DNA of 64,000 bases, taken from NCBI RefSeq assembly GCF_950023065.1, contig NC_088681.1, positions 53,354,836-53,418,835 of the forward strand, read 5' to 3'. Source of the DNA: Planococcus citri (lineage: Eukaryota; Arthropoda; Insecta; Hemiptera; Pseudococcidae). A program made the translations under genes and the position numbers. This document shows positions 1 to 12,070 of this stretch, piece by piece (position 1 is the stretch's first letter; each line of letters starts with the position of its first letter). The notes under the pieces were generated by a model that worked only from the letters and a program-made list of their open reading frames with translations, had not been told where the DNA came from and searched no databases.

Positions 1-3000
1 GATTTATTCTTTTTTTGTGATTTTTTACACTTTGGGGGCCTCTTACTAGGGATCCAATATGGTTTTAAGGACTGGAGAAAGTTTTTTCTTGAAAAAGGGA
101 TCATTTAGAAAAATTCTGATGCATGAACAGAAAATTTTCATAAATTGAATTATTTGTCATTTTTTCTCATTTTTGCTCATTCTCCTTCTTTTCGTATAAG
201 AGTTTGAGTACCACTGATGCGTATTTCCTTTCATTTTTCCCTGCTATTCGAACGGAAATTCGTAAGTACATATTTGTACCCGGATACGAATTTTTTAATT
301 ACGCATATGTTTTCATTAAATTAATCATTTTTTCACTGTTTTTTTCTAAAAAATTTTCCGTTCAGGAAATTTAACTCAGAAAACATTGGAAATATGTTTA
401 AATGGACATCCTGATAAATTTTTTGCAGCACATCGTAATTGTATGAGCACTATTTTCCATCACCGAAGATAGCCAGAAATTAACAAGAATTTCACGAAAA
501 CCTTGTAAAATTTGAGAACTTTGAAATACCGTACAAGTAAAATAGGAATATTAAAACATCATTAGTTTTCATAAATTATCACACACTTTTGTCTCTTAAG
601 AAAATTCTTCCCAAGTAGCACTTGTGAAACGCGGTGGGTTTCATTTAAATTTTCTGTAACAAAATTTCAAAAATTAACATCTCACCTATTCAACCTTTAG
701 AAATTTCATCAGTTAAAAAAGCTTTGTCTTGTTTTCGCTCCGCTTGGGCCATTTTTGTACGTATTTTCCATCTGGCAATTTTGGGTTTCTTTAATGGAAA
801 ATTTATAATTTAGTAAACGAGTAACAATATTACTGTTTTGATATCAAAGATTATTGTTTTTGGCTCCTCGAAGCATAAATTTTCACTTTCGCGTTACGAA
901 GGCAATTTCTCCTTTGAAATGTTTCTGTAGGTTGTAGATGTATCAAAATGTAAAATTTTTCACCTCTGGTGGAACTCGATGGTGCTTTTTCAGAGATTTT
1001 TTCCCGATTTTATTTCAGTGAGTTTAATTTAGTTATTTCAAAGAGAAAATCTCAAATGTCAGGGCTGGGAATTTCTTATGTCAATTTCATACTTTGTGGT
1101 TGCTTTTCTATTAATTTTTTCGTATTTATTGATTAATAAAAGCCTTTTTCCAGTAGTGTGAAGTGTTTTCTGAATCAAAAGTTGATTTGCATTTCCATGC
1201 AAGGAAAGAGGGAGTGTATTTCTTCCCGTTTGTGTGAATGTAGTTTTTGTTTGTGTTTTTGAAACGAATCTAATTCTTTATTAGGCTCTTCTGGCAAATA
1301 AATGTGACACTCGCAAAAAATTGAACAAAACTTTTTTCCATATCTAGTTTTTTCACACCCCCTATTCCCCCTCACAACCCCCAAAAAAGAAACATCATGT
1401 AAAATTCGCTCGAAAAATTTCAAATTCCACCTCAAAGTCATTCCCATTGAGCATAATCAGCCAAGAAAATAGACTCGTGCGTGAAAAAATCTCAATAAAA
1501 TTTAATTCTAGATAAAATTTGTTTCGAGTGCTAGATGTGGGTTCACTGAAAAGATCGGCCGGTTAAAAGTTGAAAAATCTATCTTAAATGAAGAAAAGGT
1601 TATCGCATTTAGCTGCGTGGGTAACATGGTAGCAGTATCATTTTTAGTAAACCTACGTACGTATATGGGAAGCCATCTTCGGAACACCTCTTATTACTTC
1701 TTACTTCCCTCTTTAATCATTGCGTATTTGAGAAAAATCTACGAACCATAGAAAGGTAAATTTGATCGTTTACCTTACAAGTGCTTGCGGATGTACGATT
1801 GCGAGAAACACCGCCCAAGATTTTCAATCTACGAGAGGAAAAAAAAATTCGTCGCTGAAAAGTACGCGTAATGGGTTGAGACGAAGATTAATGGTCGAGA
1901 TCAGCTTTTCGTTACATACGAGTTGTCCTTAGTACACACATCAGCGACGAAAACAGCGATAAATAATCTTTTAGCTGGGGGTCCTTTAAAAGTGCACGCC
2001 AGATCGATGTAATCCCTTTGAAAGAAGAATGGAAAAAGGACGATATTTATCGATGTGTAAAAATTTTCTTACATAACCGCAACATTGTCACGCAATTAAT
2101 TCCGCACACATTCGCCAAAAAGAGAAGGAAACAGGAGGGAGAGAGAAGATTTGAAGAAAAAAAATGTTCGCCAACAAACTACAATATAAAGCTATGTACT
2201 TTTACATAATACTCGAACCATTGCTTTATATTACGAGCCTTGAGTATAGTCTTCCAAAACCCGATATTAAAATGAAAAACTCGATCGTTGTATTCCCAAA
2301 TTTCCGCGTACAATTTCGCAAGTTTTTATTCTAAAAACGTTGTAAAACGCCAAGTTTAACGTGAAATTATTATTAAAATACCGCAATCTTAAATAACTAG
2401 CGTATACTACGCCAATGTAATTTAATCTACACGAAATATAATTTCGGCGTTGTTTTTATTTTTGTGCATGATTAAATTGCAAATTACGACGAAAACTTTT
2501 CCAATTAACAGTACGGCAAAAAATAAAACAATATACACGATGCTGCTATGACTCAGGCTGGCTTTTTTTTCCCTTCATGGTCGATAAATGATTGTTTTCT
2601 ACGTGACTTGGCTTCTCACAATTTAATCGTCTTTATTGTAACTAAAACGAGTAGAAAATTTTGTTCACATCTTTGTAACTTTCACACCTATTTATATGTA
2701 GAACCTATCATGTGTGCGATGGAGGGAAAAACCTCGGATTGTTCAATTCATAATTTCTCTCATTCGACTGAAATCACCGCATTTTGATATTTTCCACCCC
2801 TTCACCCCTCTGCCCATACCATACAAACCATACAATCGAGATGAGGTTTTATTCGGCCGCAAATGAAGACAATTTAAAAACTAACAACGGAAAATTTCCT
2901 TTTTCTTGCTAAGAACAGAGCGAACATTGCTCGAATAAGGAAATAAAAAAAGACGATGTTATTAAAAAAAAAAAAAAAAATGAACGAAAGAGAAAAGAAA

Positions 3001-3680
3001 TCTGAAAAAAAGATTATACTAAAGAAGGATTTTTTTTCCAAAGGTTAAAAGAAATCTCTCCACGCAGTCGTATATTATAAAAATTGTAACAATGACGAAT
3101 TTCTCTTTTTTTTATGTTTTTCGTTTTGCTACCATCGGATGAGTTTTCTATACTCTTGAAATATTATATTCTTACGTTATAGTGTAGCTTTTTTCTCAAC
3201 TGGGAAAAGAAGTAAATTAGTTCTATTTTAAGTCATTAAAAAAAAAATCGCGAAACTGTTTAATCTGTTGCCTGGATGCGGTTGTTATTATTTTTTGCCC
3301 GGAAGTCGACCCGAAATTCTCGAAATTACTTTGTCTTTTAATTGTGCCTTTAATTGTTGAGAAGTATTTTTAGTTCGAGTATAAGTTCAGGTATGCGAGA
3401 ATTTGATGATTTTTTTTCTTGTGTTTCTATTATGGAATTGGGAGATGGAAAAAATGTTCCAATGGTATTTCATTGAACGTCATACTGATGACTGTTCCTA
3501 AAACCCAAAATGAGCTTTATTTGATTCTTCTTAGAATTTGCCTAAATCCAAAAGTTATTTGTGCTGACCTTGAAATTTTTTTTTTTTTGTAATCTTGTTG
3601 ATGAAAAGGACCATGATTTTCAACGAAAATTGTGTGGTTTGATGAAAATGGTGAAATTTGATACCATAAATGTACTACAG
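1..3680. other. AT-rich non-coding stretch, no gene recognised
   Basis: I see no exon, RNA gene or clear repeat family here. The few short frames have no recognisable motif and are what AT-rich DNA gives by chance. Homopolymer runs occur, for example poly-A near 2961-2980. It lies upstream of the Dpr-like exon at 14146, so it may be earlier intron or intergenic DNA of that gene. The sequence alone does not decide. Confidence 0.6.
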
Positions 3681-3769
3681 TCACTTAATATGGAACAGGC
3701 AGTGCTGCTTGGTTAGCGAATCATAAAGTGCATTTATCCATTTTTGGTGAATTTTTGAAAATCAAATTT

Positions 3770-6190
3770 AAGCCAAACATAAGGAAAAAATCAAAATTTA
3801 ACCAAATTGACCTACAAAGCTGAAATTTGGCAAATACCCTGTATTCAACCTGTCAAATCGATTGGAAGCGGTTTCAAACCGTGTTGAGCAGTTCTGGAGC
3901 CCTCAGTAAATTTTTGAAATTTGAAATTTCCATAAAATTTCATCAACTGAAGTTGGGAATCCGAAATTAACGCTGCACTTCAAATTAAACACGCTATCAA
4001 GTTAACTGCTGGCGAGTTGAAGTCATTTTGGGGCCTCCAGCGACTTTTTGAAAATTACTGGAGCCTCCAGCAGATTTTGGAAACTTGAAATGTCCACAAA
4101 ATTTCATCAAAATGCAGTTGAAAAGCCGAAATTAACTCTGTAAATTAATTTAAATACGCTATGAAGTCAATCGCAGGTAGATTTCAAGTCGTTCTGGAGC
4201 CTCCAGCAGATTTTTGGAAATTACCAAAGCCTCCAGCAGATTTTTCAATGCTCGTAATTACAAAAAAATTTAACCAATTAGAGCTGGAAATCTGAAATTT
4301 ACTCTGCACTTTATTTTTAACACGCTATTGAGTAAACTTCAGGTGAACTCCAGTTATTTTGTAGCCTCCAGTAATTTTTTAAAAACTCCTACAGCTTCCA
4401 GCAGATTTCCGAAAATTGAAATTTCCACAAAATTGTATCAAATGGAGTTGGTTTTAAGTCTTTTTGGAGCCTCCAGCGACTTTTTGAAAATTATTGGAGC
4501 CTCCAGCAGATTTTTGAAACTTGAAATGTCCACAAAATTTCATCAAATGCAGTTGAAAAGCTGAAATTTATTCTCTGAACTAATTTCAACACGCTATGAA
4601 GTCGACTGCATGGTAGATTTCGAGTTATTTTGGAGCCTCCAGCAATTTTTTGAAAATTCCTAGAGCCTCCTGCAGATTTCCGAAAATTGAAATTTCCAAG
4701 AAATTGTAGGGATCAAATTAAGTTGGAAAGCCGAAATTCTCAACGCTTTGAAGTCAAATGCAGGTGATTTCAAGTCGTTTTGGAGCCCCCAGTGACTTTT
4801 TGAAAATTATTGGAGCCTCCAGCAGATTTTTGAAACTTGAAATGTCCACAAAATTTCATCAAATGCAGTTTAAAAGCCGAAATTCATTCTTCAAAATAAT
4901 TTCAATACGCTATGAAGTGAGTCGCAGGTAGATTTCAAGTAGTTCTGGAGCCTCCAGCGACTTTTTGGAAATTACTGGAGCCTCCAGCAGATTTTTTAAT
5001 GCTCGTAATTCCCAAAAAATGTTCACCAATCAGAGCTGGAAATCCAAAATTCACGCTGCACTTCATTTTTAACACGCTATTGAGTCAACTTTAGTTGGGT
5101 TCAAGTTATTTTGGAGCCACCAGCAATTTTTTTAAAATTCCTAGAGCCTCCAGCAGATTTCCGAAAATTGAAATTTCCACAAAATTGTATCAAATGGAGT
5201 TGGAAAGCCGAAATTCTCAACGCTTTGAAGTCAACTGCCGGTAGTTTCAAGTCGTTTTGAAGCCTTCAGCGACCTTTTGAAAATTCTTGGAGCCTCCAGC
5301 AGATTTTTGAAACTTGAAATGTCCATAAAATAATCAATAATGCTGTTGAAAAGCTGAAATTCATTTTCTAAACTAATTTCAATTCGCTATGAAGTCGACT
5401 GCATGGTAGATTTCAAGTCATTTTGGAGCCTCCAGCAACTTTTAGGAAATTACTGGAGCCTCCAGCAGATTTTTGATTGCTCGAAAATCCCATAAAATGT
5501 TACCAATCAGAGCTGGAAATCCGAAATTCACCCTGAACTTCATTTTCAACACGCTATTGAGTCAACTCCAGGTGGGCTCAAGTTATTTTGGAGCCTCCAG
5601 CGATTTTTTGAAAATTCCTAGAGCCTCCAGCAGATTTCCGAAAATTGAAATTTCCACAAAATTGTATCAAATGGAGTTGGAAAGCCGAAATTCTCAACAA
5701 TTTAAAGTCAACTGCAAGTGGTTTCAAGTCGTTTTGGATCCTCCAGCGACTTTTTGAAAATTATTGGAGCCTCCAACAGATTTTTGAAATTTGAAATGTT
5801 CACAAAATTTAATCAAATGCAGTTGAAAAGCTGAAATTCATTCTCTAAACTAATTTCAATACGCTATGAAGTCGACTGCGTGGTAGATTTCAAGTCATTT
5901 GGGAGCCTCCGGCGACTTTTTGGAAATTACTGGAGCCTCCAGCAGATTTTTCAATGCTCGAAATTCTCATAAAATGTTATCAATCAGAGCTGGATATTCG
6001 AAATTCACTCTGCACTTCAATTTCAACACGCTGTCGAGTCGACTCCAGATGGGTTCAAGTTATTTTGGAGCAGCAGATTTTTGAAAATTGAAATTTCCAC
6101 AAAATTGTATCAAATGGAGTTGGAAAGCCGAAATTCTCAACGCTTTGAAGTCAACTGCAGGTGGTTTCAAGTCGTTTTGGAGCTTCGAAG
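3770..6190 (+). repeat. Higher-order satellite of GCCTCCAGCAGATTT monomers
   Basis: Diverged monomers of roughly 135-175 bp are each marked by a variant of GGAGCCTCCAGCAGATTT. Three types recur. Type A (CAGATTTTTGAAACTTGAAAT) is near 4065, 4500, 4815, 5290 and 5770. Type C (ATTTTTCAATGCTCG-like) is near 4230, 4990, 5468 and 5940. Type B (CAGATTTCCGAAAATTGAAA) is near 4398, 4672, 5155, 5628 and 6065. From about 4815 the order A-C-B repeats every 475 bp or so, which is a trimeric higher-order repeat. Frames such as 5473-5757 and 6081-6335 read through it and are not genes. The same monomers make the interior of the foldback elements at 21327, 46676 and 60910. Confidence 0.85.
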
Positions 6191-6199
6191 TATTTTTTG

Positions 6200-6840
6200 G
6201 ACCATCATGGCACAACTAGGTACCCGTTATTTTTTTTCGAAATCAGTGTATTCCAATCTAAAATATATTTTTGTCCATCAATTTCATACTTTTTTGAAAA
6301 TTAAAAAAAAAATATTTTCCAAATGGGGCCCTTAAAAGGGTTCAACTGTAAATCCAACTTCATATTCGAGTTCAGGGGGTTCGATTCATATGAAAACGAC
6401 ACCCATATTGTGAACCTATTTCAGACCCAAAATTAGGTGAGAAACTGCCCATGAGCACAAAATGAGCTTTTCGAGGAATTGTTCGCGTGCAAAAGTTCAG
6501 ATCTTCATCACGAGTATTTTTTTTTGCAGTGCTGTGACACAGAAAACACATTTTAAAGAGTTTTTTAAAGTTTTGAAAATGACACACCTGGAGAAAAAAA
6601 TTTTCAAAAATATACTCACCTGAACAGTAAACATATTTTTAAGAGGAAAAAAATTGTGTGCTTGAATTAGTTTCAGAGATAAGGCGATTTCAATCTTTTT
6701 TTCGTTAATATCTCCCCCCCTCTGGATTCAAAAAATTTCAACAAAAAAATCATGTGGATAAACTAATGCTTCCTGTAGGTACATATTTTGGGTGAAATCA
6801 AAATGTTTTATGGAAAACTAATCGAAATGTGACTTTTTTT
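6200..6840. other. Non-coding spacer between satellite and foldback arm
   Basis: No exon or recognisable repeat is seen. The stretch separates the trimeric satellite from a piece that matches the outer arm of the foldback family. It may be an unrelated insertion inside a larger decayed foldback element running from about 3690 to 7310. Confidence 0.4.
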
Positions 6841-7310
6841 TCCTCGAAAAGTGCGTTTGTCTGTCATTGTAGACGGAGCCAGGGAGGAGGGGGAGGGGGG
6901 ATTTTTCGAGTCTATATTTTTTTTAGTACTGCCTAACAATATTTTATCAAAATTTCAAAGATCCAAGGACAGAGCCATTTTCACCATTTTACCAGGAAAA
7001 ATCCCCTTTGATTTTCAAAAATTCACCAAAAAAGTCGAAAAATGCACTTCAGCACTTGAAATTTTGACCAAAAATAAAGTTTTGCATGCTCTTTCAATCC
7101 ACCTGTATCCAGTTTTTAAAAAAATCGTGTTAGTCTCATGTTGGAAAGCAAAATCTGCTATTTCGACTGACGTGTCAATCAAAATGGCCGTCATGTTATG
7201 AGAAGGACTAACTTTTTTTTGGCAAGTTTTCTTAAAAATATTCCTTAGGATGTCCCATTTATGAAAAAAGTAGTCCCAGAGCATTGACGGAGGGGGAGGG
7301 GGTGCAAAGA
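6840..7310. mobile_element. Terminal arm of the large foldback family (decayed copy)
   Basis: This block matches the right arm of the elements ending at 23048, 47716 and about 63440. In order it has a segment like TTCACCAAAAAAGTCGAAAAA, a CAATCAAAATGGCCG-type segment near 7176, GGATGTCCCATTTATGAAAAA, and a G-rich edge (GGAGGGGGAGGGGGTGCAA) near 7290. Together with a matching inner-arm segment near 3740-3900 it suggests an old, large inverted element bracketing the satellite. The outer left arm is not visible. The 116-codon and 89-codon frames here are frames through the repeat. Confidence 0.65.
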
Positions 7311-8657
7311 TTATTCAGAATAAATTAAATACCCCGAACTTCGGAGATTGAGCGACGAGTGATTTTCGTTCTCTACTCACCTGTGAGGAAGGAAATGAGC
7401 CAACCAGTCTCACGAAAGATAATATGCCAATTTGCATCCAAAAACTGAAACTTTTAGGTCTCGTGTGCTTACACTGCTTACTCGCCATGCGTCAACAACC
7501 TGAAAAAAAATTAAACAATTCCTATAGCGAAGAGAAAACGCTGAAGATATTATTAATTAAAGAAAACATTCTCGAGAATATTTTTCATTACTTAAGAAAC
7601 GATTGTGTGTATTTAATTTCCAACAAGTGTTTCGGATGATGATGAAAAAAGAAAGAAAAAAAGTCAAAAAGAAAGGAAAAAGCTCGCGATAAAAGTTGAA
7701 CGAGCCTAGGGAACTGGAAAATGAATAAAACTGAAAACTCGTCGTCGTAGAGAATATTCGTATAATTGTATTTTTTTTCATTAAGATTATTCATCGAGCT
7801 TTAAAATTATTCAAATGTTTGTCGACTATAGAATAAAGGCGAGTTTTGAGAGGTAAGTAGGTACAGAGCTATGTAGAGTAGGAAAGTGAGCGATAGAGAT
7901 GAAAGCACACGAAGAAACCAGGGGTGTGAACAAATGTGTATTTTAAATTGCGGTTAATTAGCGGAGTTAGGTTTTTATTGTTCTCGAATACACTAAGTTT
8001 CGAAAGTCGTTACAATTTACAAACGACTTTATTCAGCGCGAAATCGGTTAGCTAGTTTTTGCCATTTTGCTCGGCAGCATTCTCTGTTCTGTTCGCTGCG
8101 ATGGAATAGCTGTGCTTATGGGTTCGCAGCAGCAGAGAGCACAAAGCCATATAGTGCGAGCACAATGCAGCACTTTCTTAGCGTTCGAGGTCCGGGGTCC
8201 GGGGTTCGGGGTTTCCTCTATCAAGCCTAACAAATAACTACTATTATTCTTGTTGTGTAGTATACGAGTATATGGAGTTCGTCTTATATGTACTGTACTA
8301 GCGAGTTATCCTTGGAGAAGCAAGAAAAAAAAAAAGTTCGCGCATAAAATACTTTCCATATTTTTTTTCCTCTACTGCTTTCTCGCATTGTACGAGAGCT
8401 GCTGTACTTACACATATATACGATGTGCTTAGAAACAATAACTTTTTCGCTACAATTTTTTTTTCTCTCTCTCTATCGTCGTTTCGGTTTCTTATTCGAC
8501 GCGATGTGTGTATTTTTTTTTACCCCGGGTGTAAGAAAGAAGAGTGCGAATTTAATACGAAAGAGAGCAGAGTGAAAAAAGGAAAGCGTAATTCTATTCC
8601 GATGGTATTTCAATAGGTAGCGTGTGCGTGCGTTTGCATTATAAACAAAACAATGCA
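7311..8657. other. Non-coding stretch, no gene recognised
   Basis: Short overlapping frames on both strands are rich in Phe, Ser and Lys and have no family signature. I see no splice-supported exon and no repeat. Confidence 0.5.
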
Positions 8658-9215
8658 TTATTTGTCAGATTTGTCATTAGCAAAATAGATATTACAAGCA
8701 CGTCCGTAACATGTGTCTGTTTTAAATTTACAGTCGATATTTTCACTAAACAAGTGTAAATCCACGTCTGCACAGCCAGCCATAAGTTGTAATTTGAACT
8801 CGACAATTTTATTTCGCCCATATAAATCGTAAGACTGCATAAAACATACTCTTGCACGGATTTGAATTCGAAATGAAATTTCAATATTTAAGCCGGAGTA
8901 CATAAATAAACCATTTTTCCCTCTTTCATCTCCAACCCATAGATCACCCTTGTGGAGTATTTTTGATACTTTTTTGACGTAAAGTGTACCTATTTTTTTC
9001 CTCGAATCGTAGCTACCAAAATTGAAACTGTCAGTGGATTGTGTCTCGGCTATAATGGCCGAGAAGGATTTTATATACCTTGGGTAGTAAATTATGGTGG
9101 TTTTAAAATTGGAGTGCGTCAACTCGGCCATGGTATGAGATATCGGAGTGGATAAGCTTAACCAACAGATGTATCGATGATCTTTTACAAACTTTATTTT
9201 TCTTTTAATTTTCAA
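8658..9215 (-). CDS. Unrecognised 185-residue open frame, possible exon
   Basis: This is the longest open frame in the window that no repeat explains. Its composition is more protein-like than its neighbours: mixed acidic, basic and aromatic residues, several cysteines in the C-terminal third, and motifs such as KGDLWVGDERGKNG and CADVDLHLFSENIDC. There is no signal peptide, membrane segment or domain I can name. The ATG at the upper end is only the first in frame. As part of a spliced gene the true exon could start or stop elsewhere. It lies on the strand opposite the Dpr-like exons. It could be a single-exon or decayed gene, or a chance frame in AT-rich DNA. I give it no function. Confidence 0.3.
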   Translation of the reverse strand: MKIKRKIKFVKDHRYICWLSLSTPISHTMAELTHSNFKTTIIYYPRYIKSFSAIIAETQSTDSFNFGSYDSRKKIGTLYVKKVSKILHKGDLWVGDERGKNGLFMYSGLNIEISFRIQIRARVCFMQSYDLYGRNKIVEFKLQLMAGCADVDLHLFSENIDCKFKTDTCYGRACNIYFANDKSDK

Positions 9216-9679
9216 TTTGTTTTCGAAACATATCGAAAATGAAGATAACTCGTAAAGCCTTTACTGCGTCATCCATTTTAACTGTGTTTTTTTTTTACAC
9301 AGTTTGAAAAAGAAAAAGTGATCGGTGTGTATCTCGAAACTTGGCTGTGGGGTTTATTCGTTGGTTTTTTAGTTATTGTTTCGTAATTAATCCGCTTTGG
9401 AAAGTTTTTTTTTTTTTTTTCTTTGGAAGGTTATGTTGTTCTTTGACTGCAGGTTTGAACAACAAATTACAAATTCTCTCTAAAAAAAAAAAATAGAATT
9501 ATGAGTAAGAAGGGGAATGTCTATCCATGTGTCTCATTCAGTGGTCTTTATGAACATTTGAATACTTACCTGCATGAATTCTAAAATTTTCGTTCGCAGA
9601 TAAGTGAAGCTCAAGTTTTCCTCTGGCCGGAAACTATAATTTTAGATAAATGCATATTTAAATCAACTCAATATGATAA

Positions 9680-10545
9680 TTTTTTCTGCATTGCTCCTTC
9701 TGTATTTCCTAATTTTTCCCTACTTTTTACTCATGTGTCGGGACTTTTTTTTCAAAACATCCAAAAAATTTCTTATTTATGTTTTTAGTTTAAGAAAATA
9801 TTCTGTTTTTTTTTTCAAACAGTCAAGAAGTCTCATTCTTTGCCAAAATTGCTGAGAAAGTCCTGCTTTCGAGCTGAACATTGAAAAAGTAGGTATAGTT
9901 AATCTTCGCCTCAGTTGTCTAAAAAGTCTCCTTTTTTCCAAATTGTCAAAAAAGTTGTTTTTTGGTATAATTTACCACAAAAATTTAGTTTTTTGCCCAA
10001 ATTTAATGTTTTGCCAAAATTTCCTTAAAGCTTCTGTTTTTTGAGAAAATTGACAAAAAAAGTCTATGTTTTTGTCTAAATTGTCAAAAGTCCTGTTTTT
10101 TCCAAAATTGTTAAAGAGCTTAGTTGTTAGCGAGGTTGTCTAAAAATTTTGTCATCAGCCAAAAATGTCATGAAAAGCCTAGTTTTATTCTCCAGGATTG
10201 CCAAAAAATATCCTATTGCTTACCAAAATTGTCAAAAAATGTATTCTGTCATAAAATCCCGTTCATTTTTGCCTAAATTTACAAAAGAAAAAGTCAGTGT
10301 GCTGTCAAAATAGTCGAGCAAAAATAAAGTCCCCAAAATTGGCAAAAAGTCCTTATTTTTTCCAAAAATGTAAAAAAGTTTTGTTTTTTTACTAAAATTG
10401 TCAAAAAATTCTGTTTTTTCCCTGAAATTCCATAAAAAGTCCAGTTTTCTACCTGTGTCTAAGAAGACCTGCTTTTCTTTTGCTGAAATTGTAAAAATTC
10501 CAAATTTCTGTTTATAAATTCCAGTTTTTTGCCTGAATTTTTGAA
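9680..10545. repeat. Degenerate TTGTCAAAAAGTCCTGTTTTT repeat, first block
   Basis: Many imperfect copies of a roughly 40-bp motif combine TTGTCAAAAA, a GTCC or GTCT core and a T run (for example near 9930-9990, 10080-10100, 10320-10400). The same motif reappears at about 11880-12070 beyond the low-complexity block, so the two blocks bracket the T-rich satellite. The 119-codon minus frame at 10232-10591 is a Phe/Lys-rich reading of this repeat and not a gene. Confidence 0.7.
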
Positions 10546-10619
10546 CAAAAGAGATAAAATGTTCTATAAAAGAACTGAAACTGAATACCAAACTAAATAC
10601 TGAACTAAATACTTACTTA

Positions 10620-11600
10620 ATTCATTCATTCTGTCTTTTCATCTTTTAGTCATTTCGTCATCTTGTCATTTAGTCATTTTGTCATTTTGTCATTTCATCA
10701 TTTCGTCTTTTTGTCATTTTGTCATTTTGTTTTTTCGTCTTTTTGTCTTTTCATAATTTTGTCATTTTGACTTTTTGTCATTTTGTGTTTTTGTCATTTT
10801 GTCTTTTAGTCATTTCATCTTTTTGCATTTCTTCTTTTCATCGTTTAGTAATTTCATCTTTTGGTCATTTCGTCATCTTGTCATTTAGTCGTTTTGTCAT
10901 TTCATCATTTCGTCTTTTTGTCATTTTGCCTTTTCGTCTTTTTGTCTTTTCATAATTTCGTCATTTTGTGTTTTTGTCATTTTTGTCATTTTGTCATTTT
11001 GTCATTTTGTCATTTTGTCATTTCTTCTTTTTGTCTTTTCGTCTTCTCATCACTTCGTCTTTTTATCATTTCGTCATTTTGTCTTTTCGTCATTTCATCT
11101 TTTTGTCTTTTCATCATTTCGTCTTTTTGTCATTTCATCATTTTGTCGTTTCATCATTCCGTTGTTTCGTCGTTTCATCTTTTTGTTGTTTTGTCGTTTT
11201 GTCTTTTCCTGGTTTCACCGTTTTGTCTTTTAGTTGTTTTGTCTTTTCTTCTTTTCATCATTTCGTATTTTCGTTATTTCATCTTTTCTTCATTTTGTCT
11301 GTCCCTCATTTCGTGTTTTTGTCATTTCGTCTTTTTAACATTCATCTTTTCGTCATTTTGTCTTTTTGTCATTTCTTCTTTTCGTTTTTCGTATTTTTTT
11401 GTTGTCTTTCTTGTCGTCTTGTCATCTTGTCATCTTTTCTTCTTTTTGCCTTCTTGTCTTCCATCTTTTTCCATCTTTCCTCCTTCTTATGTCTTTTTCA
11501 GTCAATTCTTTCTTTCTTCCATTCATTCTTTCATACATTCTCTCATTCTTCCATTCTTTCATTCTTCCATTCATCCGTGCATCCAAGCATAAAAAATAGT
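10620..11600 (+). repeat. Low-complexity T-rich array (CATTTTGT / CATTTCGT)
   Basis: A run of about 1 kb alternates ATTTTGTC, ATTTCGTC, TTTTCGTC and CTTTTTGT words with a period near 10 bp, most regular at about 10975-11030. It grades into CTTCCATTC/CATTCTT words at 11500-11590. All three plus frames stay open for hundreds of bases and give Phe-Ser-rich products (10719-10955, 10861-11592, 10968-11615). That is the signature of a simple repeat lacking stop words, so I do not call a protein. Confidence 0.9.
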
Positions 11601-11689
11601 ACTTACAAGGAATGACTTGTTCAAAATTTGCAAGGATAGATATGATGGAAAAATATAATTTTTCAAAACCTTTTTAAAATTTTTATTTG

Positions 11690-11865
11690 TACTCTCAATT
11701 GTCTTTCATTGGAATATGAAATGAATGCTGAACTGGACAGAATACTGAACTGAATACTGAACTGAACTGAACTAAATGCTGAATGGAAGTGAATACTGAA
11801 CTGGACAGAATACTGAACAGAACGGAACTGAATCCTGAACTGAATTAAAATTTGCTTTAAAAAAA
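11690..11865. repeat. Short ACTGAATACTGAACTG tandem repeat
   Basis: Several copies of GAATACTGAACTG and related words occur here. Degenerate relatives (TACTGAACTAAATACT) lie at about 10575-10615 on the other side of the CATTTTGT array. Confidence 0.7.
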
Positions 11866-11879
11866 ACACGTAAAAGTGT

Positions 11880-12070
11880 ATTTTTTTTTTTTTTGCGAAA
11901 TCCACCAAAAAATGTCTCGGGTTATGTCAAAATTGTCAAAAAGTCCAAATTCTTGTCAGAAAGCCCTTTTTTTCAAAATTGCCCAAAAGTATTTTTTTTG
12001 GTCAAAATTTTTCAAAAAAATTCCGTTTTTTGCTAATTATTATATAAAGTCCTGTTTTATCCCTGTCTAG
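11880..12070. repeat. Degenerate TTGTCAAAAAGTCC repeat, second block
   Basis: Same motif family as 9680-10545 (TCAAAATTGTCAAAAAGTCC near 11926 and CAAAATTGCCCAAAAGT near 11974), forming the right border of the low-complexity complex. Confidence 0.6.

Noticed and set aside
10861..11592. A 243-codon Phe/Ser-rich open frame, with two more in the other frames
   Set aside because: All three frames are open because the underlying DNA is a T-rich simple repeat without stop words; there is no protein signal.
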